A stretch of DNA of 64,000 nucleotides from Ignavibacterium sp. (GCA_020724775.1 DYGG01000006.1:1-64000), one strand, 5' to 3'; shown: positions 32,168 to 41,211, counted from the stretch's first letter. Notes: generated by a model not told the origin, from the sequence alone. Translations and numbers: made by a program.

Positions 32168-33697
32168 TTATTCTTCGAAATCTATATTAATCTTGGTCGT
32201 TTCGCCCGACTTTATGTTGATGATAGTGTCGCGCGCCATCTCTTTACCGTCAAGGTTGAGTTTCAGAGTAACCTGATGTTCACCCGGCTCAAGGCGAAAG
32301 GTGTACGGCGTCTGCCGCTTATCCTGAAAGACGTTGTCAATAAATATATAGGCGCCCCGTGGCGTCGAGCCGATTATCGCCGTCCCCGGGGTAATCTGGG
32401 GAGGGGTTTCCACAACCGCCGGTTTTATTTCCGGCATTTCAAAAGTATAACTCCGCCTCACCGTGTCTCCGGGCCGTACCAGTAGAGTGTCCAGTATGCT
32501 TTTATTGACCGCTTGATTGTTTCTTATCTCCAGAGTATAACGCCCGGAATCAAGCGGTATTGTCTTTTGCGTTACCTGTGAGGCCACCCGGTTGCCCTGA
32601 ATGTAGATATCTCCGCGAGGTGATACTGTCATCGCCAGCACGCCGGGAATATTCACTGCGGGGATGGCCCCTGTTGCCGAGGAAAGAGTATCAGGTCCGG
32701 CGGCTGTATTAGAGGCTGCCGATTCTGTATCGGCCATTTCCTTTTCCGGGAAGAATAGAAAATATCCGACGAGAACGACCACCGCCAGCGTTGCCAGAAC
32801 GGCAGCAACTATGACCCCTTTCTTCGATATGCGATGTCTGCCGGTTTTGCCGGCAACTGCCGCCCCTTCTACCGTGGGGCTGGTTATATTGCGGCGGGTT
32901 TCCTCGACCACCCCCCTCATTTCGGCCGCGGCGCCGAAGCGGTTTTGCGGTTCTCTTTCTATCGCTCGAAGGATTATCTCCTCGAGCGGTTTAGAGATTT
33001 CCGGATTGAGCAGCCGCGGTTTGAGTGGGTCGTTGAACAATTTAGCGTCGCGCAGGGCAAATTCATTATCCCCTTCAAACGGCATATTGCCTGTCAGCAT
33101 ATAGAAAAGAGTGGTGCCAACGGCATAAATATCTATCAGACGGTAGTCGGTTTTCTCATTGGGGGTGAACTGCTCCGGCGCCATATATGCGGGGGTTCCG
33201 CAGGCAAATCCGGCCGTGGTGAGATTCGGGTCGGTCTTTGCCTTGGCGATACCGAAATCGATGATTTTCACTCTGCCGGTGACATCGATCATAATATTTG
33301 ACGGTTTTATATCGCGATGATAAATCTCTTTACGATGGGCAAAGTCAAGCACGTCGAGCACTTCCGATATTATTTTCAACGCCTCAGGAATCTCCAGCCG
33401 CTGTCTTGACTGGATCATTTCATCCAGGGTGGTCCCGTCTATATACTCCATGGCGATTACCATATCATCACCATGGCTGAAGAAGTGCTTAATCTGGCAG
33501 ATATTGGGATGCCCGTCGAGAAGCGCTAATTTGTCGGCTTCCTGACGAAACCGCTCCACCAGACTGGGGTCGCTGAGAATCTTAAGGACTACTTTGAGAT
33601 TGGGGACATCTTTATGCACGGCAAGATAGACTTTAGCCATCCCGCCGGCGCCGATTTTCCGAAGAACCTGATAACTGCCGATGAACTGGTTTTCCAT
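32168..33697 (-). CDS. Second membrane-anchored Ser/Thr kinase with C-terminal PEGA-like domain
   Basis: A 509-residue kinase: glycine loop IGAGGMAKVY (15-24), ATP lysine 39 (VVLKIL), catalytic loop HRDIKPSN (127-134), DFG at 147-149 and activation-loop GTPAYMAPEQ (~168-177). A transmembrane helix (~294-316) separates the kinase from an extracytoplasmic part ending in a PEGA-like domain (GAYIFIDNVFQDKRQTPYTF; LEPGEHQVTLKLNLDGK, ~440-509). Same layout as the kinase at 3655-5343. It is the first gene of a five-gene minus-strand operon with two CsgG-like proteins, a barrel and a lipoprotein, so it may sense envelope state for that set. The proximity of both kinases to the T6SS is noted as a finding. 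Confidence 0.93.
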   Translation of the reverse strand: MENQFIGSYQVLRKIGAGGMAKVYLAVHKDVPNLKVVLKILSDPSLVERFRQEADKLALLDGHPNICQIKHFFSHGDDMVIAMEYIDGTTLDEMIQSRQRLEIPEALKIISEVLDVLDFAHRKEIYHRDIKPSNIMIDVTGRVKIIDFGIAKAKTDPNLTTAGFACGTPAYMAPEQFTPNEKTDYRLIDIYAVGTTLFYMLTGNMPFEGDNEFALRDAKLFNDPLKPRLLNPEISKPLEEIILRAIEREPQNRFGAAAEMRGVVEETRRNITSPTVEGAAVAGKTGRHRISKKGVIVAAVLATLAVVVLVGYFLFFPEKEMADTESAASNTAAGPDTLSSATGAIPAVNIPGVLAMTVSPRGDIYIQGNRVASQVTQKTIPLDSGRYTLEIRNNQAVNKSILDTLLVRPGDTVRRSYTFEMPEIKPAVVETPPQITPGTAIIGSTPRGAYIFIDNVFQDKRQTPYTFRLEPGEHQVTLKLNLDGKEMARDTIINIKSGETTKINIDFEE

Positions 33698-33772
33698 ATC
33701 CGCACAAATATACTTTTATGAGGTTATAAATCAACAACAAGAATTGAATTGCCTCTCATGAATCTTCCTGTC

Positions 33773-33800
33773 TTGACAACTGCTTTTATATTCATAACTT
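33773..33800 (+). promoter_or_regulatory. Possible promoter for tRNA-Arg
   Basis: TTGACA (33773-33778) and TAACTT (33795-33800) lie 16 bases apart, placing the start of transcription about 10 bases before the tRNA. The -10 is imperfect. Confidence 0.4.
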
Positions 33801-33817
33801 ACCTTTGGTCTATAATC

Positions 33818-33891
33818 GCCCCCGTAGCTCATCCGGATAGAGCATCTGCCTTCTAAGCAGAGGGTAGCAGGTTCGAGTCCTGCCGGGGGTA
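33818..33891 (+). tRNA. tRNA-Arg (anticodon UCU)
   Basis: A full cloverleaf: acceptor stem GCCCCCG (33818-33824) pairing with CGGGGGT (33884-33890, one G-U), a D-arm GCTC...GAGC, an anticodon stem TCTGC/GCAGA with loop CTTCTAA giving anticodon TCT, a 5-base variable loop, and a T-arm GCAGG-TTCGAGT-CCTGC. Discriminator A at 33891. The CCA end is not encoded (ACTTT follows). It reads AGA codons. Confidence 0.95.
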
Positions 33892-34311
33892 CTTTAATTT
33901 GAGTCAATCTCACTGGTCAATCGATATCTCCATCTTAGATATCCTGTCGCAATAGAATGAATTGCCACCGAGGTGGAAAGTATCGATATTTGCCGCAATT
34001 GTAATAATTTCTGAGAGATAGTCAAATTCTCGGGTGTCATTCCCGGCATTTCCGCGTGCCCAGGTAACATTATGTATGATAATTTCTTACAAGTCCGGAT
34101 TACAACGGCTAATTGGCTATTGCCTGGCAATCCGAGTTTGGTCAGGCGAGTGCGCCAATTGGCAGCAAAATTAATTGACAAATCAATATAATCCGTTAGA
34201 TTGATAATGTACTTTAGGTACAGCTCCAAGCAAGAACTGCCTTAGATTAGATAGAAAAAAACGAGCGCCGGGCGTCACCTGTAGACAGGAGTGCGTCAAA
34301 AGGAAGCCATT
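33892..34311. other. Non-coding gap after tRNA-Arg
   Basis: About 420 bases without a supported gene. A 111-codon open frame on the minus strand has no ribosome binding site and no recognisable protein features and I do not accept it. TTGACA followed by TAGATT (about 34179-34206, 16-base spacing) could be the promoter for the dockerin protein at 34312. No attachment-site repeat of the tRNA end was seen. Confidence 0.5.
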
Positions 34312-36240
34312 GTGCCTAAGTATGTCGTTATCGCAATAATCGCCATTTCAGTTTGTCCGTTCTGTAATCTTGCCGCCCAGGGGACTCTGACCATAACTCC
34401 CCAAATACCGGGCCAGTTTTTGTGGGATAATGTTGGAACTCCCACTATCCGATTAGGGGAGCCATTCTATATCGATATCCTCTGGAATTACGTAAATGAT
34501 TCCAGTATGATTGGCGGCTCCATGACGCTTGAATTTACGTCACCGGACATCCCTACTATTACCAAATTGGGGGTCTCGGGCGCTCTGCCGGCTCCATATA
34601 ACAACGTTGTTCTCAAGAACGGTTTTGAAGACATATCCTACTGGAATTTCTTCGGGAACCCGTCCGATTGGCCCTACGCCTTCTATCAGGACAACTTCGA
34701 TGGCACTCTGCCGGACATCTTTGGTCATGCTTTTGGCTCTACCACAGGACTTCCCGCCAATATGGGAACGGTTGCTTTCTACGAGTTCCACTTTCAGATT
34801 GACCAGGCCGGAACTTTCTGTATCGATACCGTGGAAGAGCCCAATGAGAGTTTTGGCTGGTATTTTGATGATGCCATTGCTCGACCGATTGATGCTTCCC
34901 AGGCCGGGTTCCCATATTGTTATCCGGTGGCGTTCGAGCCGCTCACATCGGTGACCAACCTCAACGACCATGGGTACGGCAGTCTGCGCTATGCCATGGA
35001 GTCGGCGAATCTTTTGGTTGGTCCCGATACCATCCTGTTTCTCGTCTCGGGCACCATTCCCCTGCAATCACCGCTTCCTTCCTTGATTGATGACAACACC
35101 TGGATTGACGGGCAGAGCGCTCCTTCCGGCGCCCGGTCGATCGTTCTTGATGGGTCGGATCTGACGATAGGTGACGGGCTGATTATCGAAGGCAGTGATT
35201 GCAGAGTGGAAGCGCTTGTAATACGCAACTTTCCCGGTAACGGAATTGTTGTATTCGGCTCACCGGCTTCCGGCAACAGGCTGAGCGAAAATCTTATATA
35301 CCATAACGGGGGACTCGGAATTGACCTGAATAACGATGGCGTTACCATCAATGACGATGGTGACCTTGACACCGGTCCGAATAATCTGCAGAATTATGCC
35401 ACCGTCGATTCGGTCATTATGAATCCGGACAGCAGTTTCACTTTATATGGAACATCTGCTCCGAACAGCAGCAACCAGATTTATCTGGCTCACCCTGAAG
35501 GGGACGATGTCAGGCCGGCTGACCCTTCCGGTCACGGAGAGGCGTATCAGTTCATTGGGTCTACAATTGCCGGCATAGATAGCACCTTTGAGTATCTGAT
35601 TGCAAAGACGTATCGGCAGTTTTCGGTAGTGACTCTGCTCACAATTGATACTCTGGAGAACAGTTCGGAATTCAGCAGCAATATCATACTGATTCCGTCA
35701 CCCCTGGTTGTGATTGCTTATTCGCCTGTTAACCTGAGAATTATCGACCCCGACGGTTTCTATATCGGGCGTGATGCCGCCGGTAATCTTGAGCAGACCC
35801 TTTTTCCAGCGAGTTATGATGACCCGCAAAGTGATTCCGTAAATATTCCGCGACCGATTGTAGGCAATTATCGGATAGAAGTTGTCGCGGAGAATGGCGC
35901 TCCTCCCGGCGCTACCTACAGCATCGGTGTCCGTATCGATGGTTCGGTACAATCTACGGTTGTCTTCAATGCCGATGTTCCCACCACCGGTATGGTCGAT
36001 ACGGCAACTTACAGAGTGGAAGAAGAATGGCATTATATGAATGGCGATGCCAACGGAAGCGGCGTCATTAATATACTGGATGCCACCTACATCATAAGTT
36101 ATCTCTTCAAAGGGGGCCCGGAACCATACCCCAGAGAATCGGCCGACGCCCAATGTAACGGGATTGTCAATATACTCGATGCCACTTTTATTATTCAGTA
36201 CCTCTTCAAAGGGGGCGTGTCGCCCTGTCGTATTGAATAA
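34312..36240 (+). CDS. Secreted beta-helix protein with two C-terminal dockerin repeats
   Basis: A 642-residue protein; GTG 34312 follows AAGGAA at 7 bases and gives a signal peptide (MPKYVVIAIIAISVCPFCNL, ending near LAAQG), so it is preferred over GTG 34291. A beta-sandwich fills the first ~190 residues. A right-handed beta-helix segment follows (NTWIDGQSAPSGARSIVLDG; FPGNGIVVFGSPASGNRLS; NLIYHNGGLGIDL), typical of pectate-lyase-like or surface adhesive folds, but no catalytic residues are clear. The end holds two dockerin-type calcium loops, GDANGSGVINILDATYIISY and DAQCNGIVNILDATFIIQ (about 24 residues each). Dockerins mediate protein docking or, in this lineage, may help surface attachment. 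Sequence neighbours offer no substrate. Confidence 0.85.
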   Translation: MPKYVVIAIIAISVCPFCNLAAQGTLTITPQIPGQFLWDNVGTPTIRLGEPFYIDILWNYVNDSSMIGGSMTLEFTSPDIPTITKLGVSGALPAPYNNVVLKNGFEDISYWNFFGNPSDWPYAFYQDNFDGTLPDIFGHAFGSTTGLPANMGTVAFYEFHFQIDQAGTFCIDTVEEPNESFGWYFDDAIARPIDASQAGFPYCYPVAFEPLTSVTNLNDHGYGSLRYAMESANLLVGPDTILFLVSGTIPLQSPLPSLIDDNTWIDGQSAPSGARSIVLDGSDLTIGDGLIIEGSDCRVEALVIRNFPGNGIVVFGSPASGNRLSENLIYHNGGLGIDLNNDGVTINDDGDLDTGPNNLQNYATVDSVIMNPDSSFTLYGTSAPNSSNQIYLAHPEGDDVRPADPSGHGEAYQFIGSTIAGIDSTFEYLIAKTYRQFSVVTLLTIDTLENSSEFSSNIILIPSPLVVIAYSPVNLRIIDPDGFYIGRDAAGNLEQTLFPASYDDPQSDSVNIPRPIVGNYRIEVVAENGAPPGATYSIGVRIDGSVQSTVVFNADVPTTGMVDTATYRVEEEWHYMNGDANGSGVINILDATYIISYLFKGGPEPYPRESADAQCNGIVNILDATFIIQYLFKGGVSPCRIE

Positions 36241-36477
36241 AAAAGTCTGGCACGCAGGAGATTTTCTGCCCGCGACAAAAAGGAATTGCCAGGCCTGGGG
36301 TCGTGTTCGAAACCAATTCTAATGGCTCGGAGTCCTTTCTCGGTTGAAAAACGTTCAGATGAGATGATCCCTTTATTGCTCTTGCCGCATTTTTGATAGG
36401 GGAACAATTTGCCGGGGTCAGCTGTTTTTCTATCTATAATGGATATATTTAGTCCTATAATGTCGAGGAGGATTGGT

Positions 36478-37089
36478 TTGAAGACAAGACCCATATATTC
36501 AATACTGCTGATGATTTTCCTGTTAATCGGTGGCATATCATCGTCAGCATCAGAGATTCCGGAGGAGAAGAATATGAAGCAGCCCGAGAAAGCAAAGACC
36601 ACGGAAATCGACTATCTCCATCTGCCGCTCAAGACAATTACCGGCAACGATACTACCCTTGAGAATTTCAAGAGGAAAGTGGTCATGCTGGTCAATGTTG
36701 CCAGCAAATGCGGAAATACCAAGCAATACGCCGGTCTGGAGGAACTTTATCGCAAGTTCAAGGATAAAGGCTTCGTGGTTGTGGGGTTTCCCGCCAATAA
36801 TTTTGGCGAACAGGAACCGGGAACCGACCAGGAGATTCTCAATTTCTGTCAGAGCAATTTTAATGTTACTTTTCCCATGATGTCCAAAATAAGCGTCAAA
36901 GGAAAAGACAAAAATCCCTTATATGTCTATCTGACCGAAGAATCTCCCCAGTCGGGTGAAATCGAATGGAATTTCACCAAGTTTCTGCTGGACCGAAATG
37001 GAAATGTGGCGGCGCGCTTTTCCACCAAGACCGCGCCCACCAGCGAGGAAGTTGTCTCGACTATTGAGCGGCTTCTCGGTGCCAAGTAA
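36478..37089 (+). CDS. Glutathione peroxidase-family thiol peroxidase, exported
   Basis: A 203-residue protein. TTG 36478 follows GAGGAGG and yields MKTRPIYSILLMIFLLIGGI, a signal peptide; an ATG at 36460 has no good ribosome binding site. The family signature NVASKCGNTKQYAGL is at ~73-87 with peroxidatic Cys78, and FPANNFGEQEPG and WNFTKFLLDRNG supply the Gln and Trp/Asn of the catalytic tetrad. It reduces peroxides in the periplasm, most likely using thioredoxin-type donors, as non-seleno members usually do. The pterin dehydratase gene follows 5 bases later, but a link between them is not obvious. Confidence 0.92.
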   Translation: MKTRPIYSILLMIFLLIGGISSSASEIPEEKNMKQPEKAKTTEIDYLHLPLKTITGNDTTLENFKRKVVMLVNVASKCGNTKQYAGLEELYRKFKDKGFVVVGFPANNFGEQEPGTDQEILNFCQSNFNVTFPMMSKISVKGKDKNPLYVYLTEESPQSGEIEWNFTKFLLDRNGNVAARFSTKTAPTSEEVVSTIERLLGAK

Positions 37090-37094
37090 AATTT

Positions 37095-37475
37095 ATGTCC
37101 GATAATATCCCGCTGAGAGAGAGGCGGTGTATCCCCTGCCGGGGTGATATGCCGCCTCTTTCGTCAGAAGAAATTGCGGCGCTGGCTTCCCAGATCACAT
37201 CCTGGAAGGTTGAAACCCAGCCAACTGCCGGCAAAGATGCACTCTGTCTTCGAAGAGAATTAAAATTCAAGAATTTTCGCGATGCGATGGCATTCCTCAG
37301 GGATCTGGAAGAAATCGCCGAAACGGAAGGGCATCACCCCGATTTCTGCGTTTGCTATGACCGGGTCCGGTTTTCGCTCTGGACGCACGCTATAGCAGGC
37401 CTGCATCAAAACGATTTCATACTGGCGGCAAAGATCGACCAGTTGTACGAGCAATATCACCCGACCAGGAAATGA
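37095..37475 (+). CDS. Pterin-4a-carbinolamine dehydratase family protein
   Basis: A 126-residue protein. The family motif EGHHPDFCVCYDRVRFSLWT (His80-His81-Pro82), then HAIAGLHQNDFILAAKID (His98), is intact, so the enzyme should dehydrate 4a-hydroxytetrahydrobiopterin. The N-terminus carries an extra RRCIPCRGDMPPLS segment with a CxxC pair, common in bacterial members. No phenylalanine hydroxylase gene is nearby; many bacteria carry the protein without it, and its role there is not certain. Confidence 0.93.
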   Translation: MSDNIPLRERRCIPCRGDMPPLSSEEIAALASQITSWKVETQPTAGKDALCLRRELKFKNFRDAMAFLRDLEEIAETEGHHPDFCVCYDRVRFSLWTHAIAGLHQNDFILAAKIDQLYEQYHPTRK

Positions 37476-37503
37476 AGGCCTTGAATTTACGTCCAACAAA
37501 AAA

Positions 37504-37525
37504 AGCCGGGACTTCTCTCCCGGCT
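37504..37525 (-). terminator. Terminator, mainly for the minus-strand YceI gene
   Basis: Stem AGCCGGGA (37504-37511) and TCCCGGCT (37518-37525) with a 6-base loop. On the minus strand it is followed by a run of T (complement of the A run before 37504), so it ends transcription from the YceI gene at 37547. On the plus strand the T-run is poor (TCTTAATT), but it may also stop the gpx-dehydratase message. Confidence 0.8.
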
Positions 37526-37546
37526 TCTTAATTCTCTCTGAAATTG

Positions 37547-38140
37547 CTATTTCATCTTCTTGTTCAATTCGAGGTGAATTTCAATCTTCACATCATCGCC
37601 CGCCACCAACCCGCCGGTCTCGGTCAGTTTGCTCCATTTTAAGCCATACTCCTGACGATTGATTGTAATTGGTGCGATATCGACACCCATCTTAGCGCTC
37701 CCGTCGCTTCCGGCAATAACGCCGAGGATTTCAAAAGGAAGTTCTATCTCCTTGGTCACTCCCCGCATGGTAAATTTCCCTTTAGCCAGATACCCTTTGT
37801 CGGTTTTGGTAATTCTTTCACTGACAAAGGAAATCTCCGGGGAATTGGCGGCATCAAAGAAATCGGCGCTGCGCAGGTGGTCATCGCGGCGAGTATTGTC
37901 AGTGCTAATGCTGGCGGTCTTAATAGTTACATTCACCGATGACTTGGATAAGTCGGTCGAATCAAAAACAATCGTTCCAGCAAAGTCGGTAAAATTACCT
38001 TTCACGGTTGCAATGACCATGTGCTTGACGCTGAAACCGATATAGGAATGCGCCTGGTCGATTTCAAAGGTATCGGCCGCCAGCGCCGTCCCGGCCAGAA
38101 GCGTCACCAGAATCGTCGTGAGGGTTAATCTTTTTCTCAT
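37547..38140 (-). CDS. YceI-family periplasmic lipid-binding protein
   Basis: A 197-residue protein with a signal peptide (MRKRLTLTTILVTLLAGTALA). The YceI fold is evident: FEIDQAHSYIGFSVKHMVIA, DLSKSSVNVTIKTASIST, NTRRDDHLRSADFFDA and an ending GDDVKIEIHLELNK. Members bind polyprenyl or amphiphilic ligands in a beta-barrel. It likely stands alone (its own terminator at 37504). Confidence 0.95.
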   Translation of the reverse strand: MRKRLTLTTILVTLLAGTALAADTFEIDQAHSYIGFSVKHMVIATVKGNFTDFAGTIVFDSTDLSKSSVNVTIKTASISTDNTRRDDHLRSADFFDAANSPEISFVSERITKTDKGYLAKGKFTMRGVTKEIELPFEILGVIAGSDGSAKMGVDIAPITINRQEYGLKWSKLTETGGLVAGDDVKIEIHLELNKKMK

Positions 38141-38177
38141 ATTTGCTCTCCTCTAAAGAGTTAGTATTTGTTTGATT

Positions 38178-38423
38178 TCAAAGGGAAAGAGTCTTATGTG
38201 TGCCGTCACAAAAAGGGGGATTGCCTGTATGCTTGCAGCGGCAAAAGGTTCTTCTCTGCTTGCTATCTATAGTAAATTCCAGCGGCGTAAAATCAGTTCC
38301 GTTCTTGTGGGAGCCGTCGCAGAACGGCTGATTCTGTGACCGGCCGCACCGGCACCAGTGGTATCTGCCGGGTTCAAGTTCCAGTGCGATTGCGCTCCGC
38401 GCCGCTATTATCGGTCGGGTCAT
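38178..38423 (-). CDS. Dual CDGSH iron-sulfur protein
   Basis: An 81-residue protein with two CDGSH-type motifs: WCRCGRSQNQPFCDGSHK (about 23-40) and FCRCKHTGNPPFCDGTHK (about 60-77). Each supplies three Cys and one His for a [2Fe-2S] cluster. Bacterial dual-CDGSH proteins of this length are known but their role (electron transfer, redox sensing) is open. No ribosome binding site problem; it stands 38 bases upstream of the YceI start on the same strand and may be co-transcribed. Confidence 0.93.
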   Translation of the reverse strand: MTRPIIAARSAIALELEPGRYHWCRCGRSQNQPFCDGSHKNGTDFTPLEFTIDSKQRRTFCRCKHTGNPPFCDGTHKTLSL

Positions 38424-38619
38424 GGCACTCCCTCTCTCAAGTCATTAATCGAGGTAATCCTGTTGCCAGGTTTATTGATTAAACCGTAAATCTTCCCCCC
38501 AGGTTCCGGAGAAAATTCTATCGGCGGAAGTGAAATCAACGACAGCCAACTGCTTAATGCTGAAAACGGGTTGTTAAATCGATTAATGACCGCCCGTTCC
38601 GATTGATTACAAAAGATTT

Positions 38620-41211
38620 CTATTCGGGAGAAATCAGGAATTTTACTCCATCAACATAATCGCCCCCTTCAATGGTCTTAATCTGAAAGGGGATTTCCGA
38701 CGGTTCAGATTTGTATCCGAAGGCGCTCAGTTGCTCCGGGTCAATGAAGGCGCGGTACATTCCCGGGACCAACCCCTGGTAGTAGTATTCGCCGTTGTTG
38801 AAGGTAGTGATTTCATATCTCTTGCCGGTGCTTATATTCTCAATCAAAATTCTTATGCCTCCAACGCCGATACAGCCATCGGGGATGAGCCGGTCGACCG
38901 TGCCGGTCACCTCGCCGGATGTTACCACTGGAACATAAACTGTGGTCACCACATTCGGGTTTACATTGATGCGGAAATTTTCATGGGCGGGGCGAAGCTG
39001 CGGGTCATCAAGGCTGACCGGGTCAATCTGCACCAGGTACTCCTCATATGGCCTGAGATTGTCAAAATAATATAGTTGCTCCTCCGCCTGTTTTCGTCCC
39101 GCGGCGCCCCCCACTTTGGCTCTCAGGTCGGTCAGGATTTTTTCCCCGCTGTCAAATTTTGAGTTGTAGTTAGCGTCATGATACGGCACCACCACGGCTG
39201 TCCCGAATCCCAGACCATTGCGGCGGTCGAATCGGAAGGAACCGGCGCTCTGGTCAAATCTTACCGAGCCGCGCTGCATTTGGCTGAAAGACTCGCTTCC
39301 CGCCGCCGCGTAGTATTTCGAGGTGAAGTCGGCGGCGCCTGCGAAGAAATTGAAGGTGAACATGATACTGTTACTCCGCGATATCATATTCCGCTCCAGA
39401 GTCATAGCCAGTTGCCCCCGTTTAAATATTCTTTTGTTGAGGTACAACCCGACTGCCGAAAGTCGCTCTTCGGTGTGGCTGTAATGAAATCGAACCTGTG
39501 GTTTAATCCATCGCAGAATTGAGGATGAAAGAAAAATCTGACTTATCAATTCCCGGTCGTCGCGCCCATTGCTGCGCGATTTTTTGAAATTGCCCAGATA
39601 ATTGATATGAAATTTGTACACCGAGCCGCTCAGACCGTAATTCATATTCATATTTTCATAGTTAGGAAAGCGGCTATATCCAAAATGGTACCGCAAGCCA
39701 ATTCTGCGCGCGCCGATTTTTATCGGCAGAGTGAAGGAAGCGGTAGTGTTATTGCGCTGGCGAATACGATTGCGCAGCGGATTCTCATAATATCTGGTGT
39801 AGCCGCCGGTAATGCCTATCATGGAGGGGTGGGTATAGCCGACCGAAAAACGGGCGGCGTTGTCCGGTGAGAAGATTCCATTGAGATAAAGATTTCCCAG
39901 CGGCTGGAACGTCATCTCCCCAACGTAGGCTTTATCGGGCTGGGCGCCGTTATCGAATGGCGATTCGCCGCCTATCCCCGCCGTCAGGCTGTTGAGAATT
40001 CCGTAATAAGCCATCCCCTGGAAATATTTCTGTCCTTCGGTCCGGTCTTCGGTTGCCCCCGCCGCCAGAGTATATTCTATCTCGCCTCGCGGAACCAGGT
40101 TGAAGGGGACATTTATATATTTTTCTTCGGTTCGAATCTCGCCGCCCGGACCATACATCTTTAACATTACGCGCGATGAACCGTAAAGTATGTCGGTCAT
40201 GAAACGATATTCGCCGTTCTGGTCAGTATAACAGAAATCGGTCAGGACATTATTGACATAGAGTTCCACTTCCCATCCCTCTCCCAAATATCCATCCAGG
40301 TTCAACGATTGGAAAAACTTGCGGGGAGTCTGCGGTCGATTGCTGATGCTGACACCCTCCAGGCTTCGCGCCAGATAGCCAACGGTGTTGATATTCCCGA
40401 CTTCCCCCTGTGTCAGATATTTAGTATTCCTGAAAAAGTAGTGCCAGCGGTAACGCAATTGATTGGGGTCAAGACCGGTGCGGTTATCACCGGCCATATT
40501 GACCGCGACATCGCCTCCCAGAAACATTCCTCCCAAATTGAGGTTGCCGTAATGGCCGCCACCTCCCAGCGGCGTTGATACCAGAGTCCAGTCGGCTACT
40601 CCGCCTCGCAGGTTTTCACGGCGCGGTGGCAGTTCCACAATATCTTTTCTGGTCTGGGTTGATTTTCTAAGTTCTTCCTGTGCGCGGCGGCGTAGCAGTT
40701 TTTGATAGGCGGGAAATTCCCGGTCAAGCGGCATGAAGACGCTCAGCGCCGAAAAGTTGAAAGTGAGTCTCAGTCCGAATATCTCTCTTATCTTCTCAAT
40801 TTCCAGAAAAAACTCCGTTGGGGATACCAAGAAATCGGACGCCTCAAGGGGGAATTCCGCTCCTGAAAATTTCGCCTTTAATTCCGTCAGGTCTAGTTCA
40901 TATTTTCTGCCGCCTCCAAAGTACTCGCCGGTAATTTTTCCCTCTTCAAGGTCTGCTTTAATATTGATATTCAAAGTGGAGAAGATTTCTACCAGCGGCA
41001 AGTAGATACGGTTGCTTCCGTAGTGGGCAATAATATCTTTCTGAACAAACTTGGGAATTTCAAAGCGGACCACGATTTCTTCGGTGATCGCTGGCTCCGT
41101 CGCCGCCGTCTGGAAACAAAGCAGCAATAACACTGCAAGCAGCGCCGGTATCATCGAACGCCTCTTCAATTGATGATTCATCTTTGATATGTCGGACTTA
41201 GATCCTGACAT
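38620..41211 (-). CDS. Usher-like outer-membrane protein of an atypical chaperone-usher system
   Basis: An 863-residue protein. The ATG at 41211 is 9 bases after the chaperone stop; a nearby ATG at 41181 is possible. A signal peptide lies at ~17-37 (RRSMIPALLAVLLLLCFQ). The N-terminal region (~45-165) looks like paired copper-amine-oxidase-like folds (RIYLPLVEIFSTLNINIKAD; FLEIEKIREIFGLRLTFNF). From ~220 on there are many amphipathic strands, with a usher-like plug segment (GYLGEGWEVELYVNNVLTDF; ILYGSSRVMLKMYGPGGEIR). The C-terminal ~120 residues resemble a carboxypeptidase-regulatory-like/CnaB fold (GIRILIENISTGKRYEITTF; LVPGMYRAFID). Proteobacterial ushers are a similar size, but the N-domain is unlike theirs. 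It should translocate the DUF4402-like subunits chaperoned by the product of 41221. Confidence 0.8.
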   Translation of the reverse strand: MSGSKSDISKMNHQLKRRSMIPALLAVLLLLCFQTAATEPAITEEIVVRFEIPKFVQKDIIAHYGSNRIYLPLVEIFSTLNINIKADLEEGKITGEYFGGGRKYELDLTELKAKFSGAEFPLEASDFLVSPTEFFLEIEKIREIFGLRLTFNFSALSVFMPLDREFPAYQKLLRRRAQEELRKSTQTRKDIVELPPRRENLRGGVADWTLVSTPLGGGGHYGNLNLGGMFLGGDVAVNMAGDNRTGLDPNQLRYRWHYFFRNTKYLTQGEVGNINTVGYLARSLEGVSISNRPQTPRKFFQSLNLDGYLGEGWEVELYVNNVLTDFCYTDQNGEYRFMTDILYGSSRVMLKMYGPGGEIRTEEKYINVPFNLVPRGEIEYTLAAGATEDRTEGQKYFQGMAYYGILNSLTAGIGGESPFDNGAQPDKAYVGEMTFQPLGNLYLNGIFSPDNAARFSVGYTHPSMIGITGGYTRYYENPLRNRIRQRNNTTASFTLPIKIGARRIGLRYHFGYSRFPNYENMNMNYGLSGSVYKFHINYLGNFKKSRSNGRDDRELISQIFLSSSILRWIKPQVRFHYSHTEERLSAVGLYLNKRIFKRGQLAMTLERNMISRSNSIMFTFNFFAGAADFTSKYYAAAGSESFSQMQRGSVRFDQSAGSFRFDRRNGLGFGTAVVVPYHDANYNSKFDSGEKILTDLRAKVGGAAGRKQAEEQLYYFDNLRPYEEYLVQIDPVSLDDPQLRPAHENFRINVNPNVVTTVYVPVVTSGEVTGTVDRLIPDGCIGVGGIRILIENISTGKRYEITTFNNGEYYYQGLVPGMYRAFIDPEQLSAFGYKSEPSEIPFQIKTIEGGDYVDGVKFLISPE

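Noticed and set aside
33894-34229. 111-codon minus-strand open frame after tRNA-Arg
   Set aside because: No ribosome binding site, no signal or domain pattern, low-complexity mixed composition; looks like a chance frame in a non-coding gap. It was also considered as a degraded integrase remnant but nothing supports it.
33818-34311. Mobile element integrated at the tRNA-Arg 3' end
   Set aside because: No integrase, no direct repeat of the tRNA end and no transfer or phage genes follow; the neighbours are ordinary chromosomal genes.
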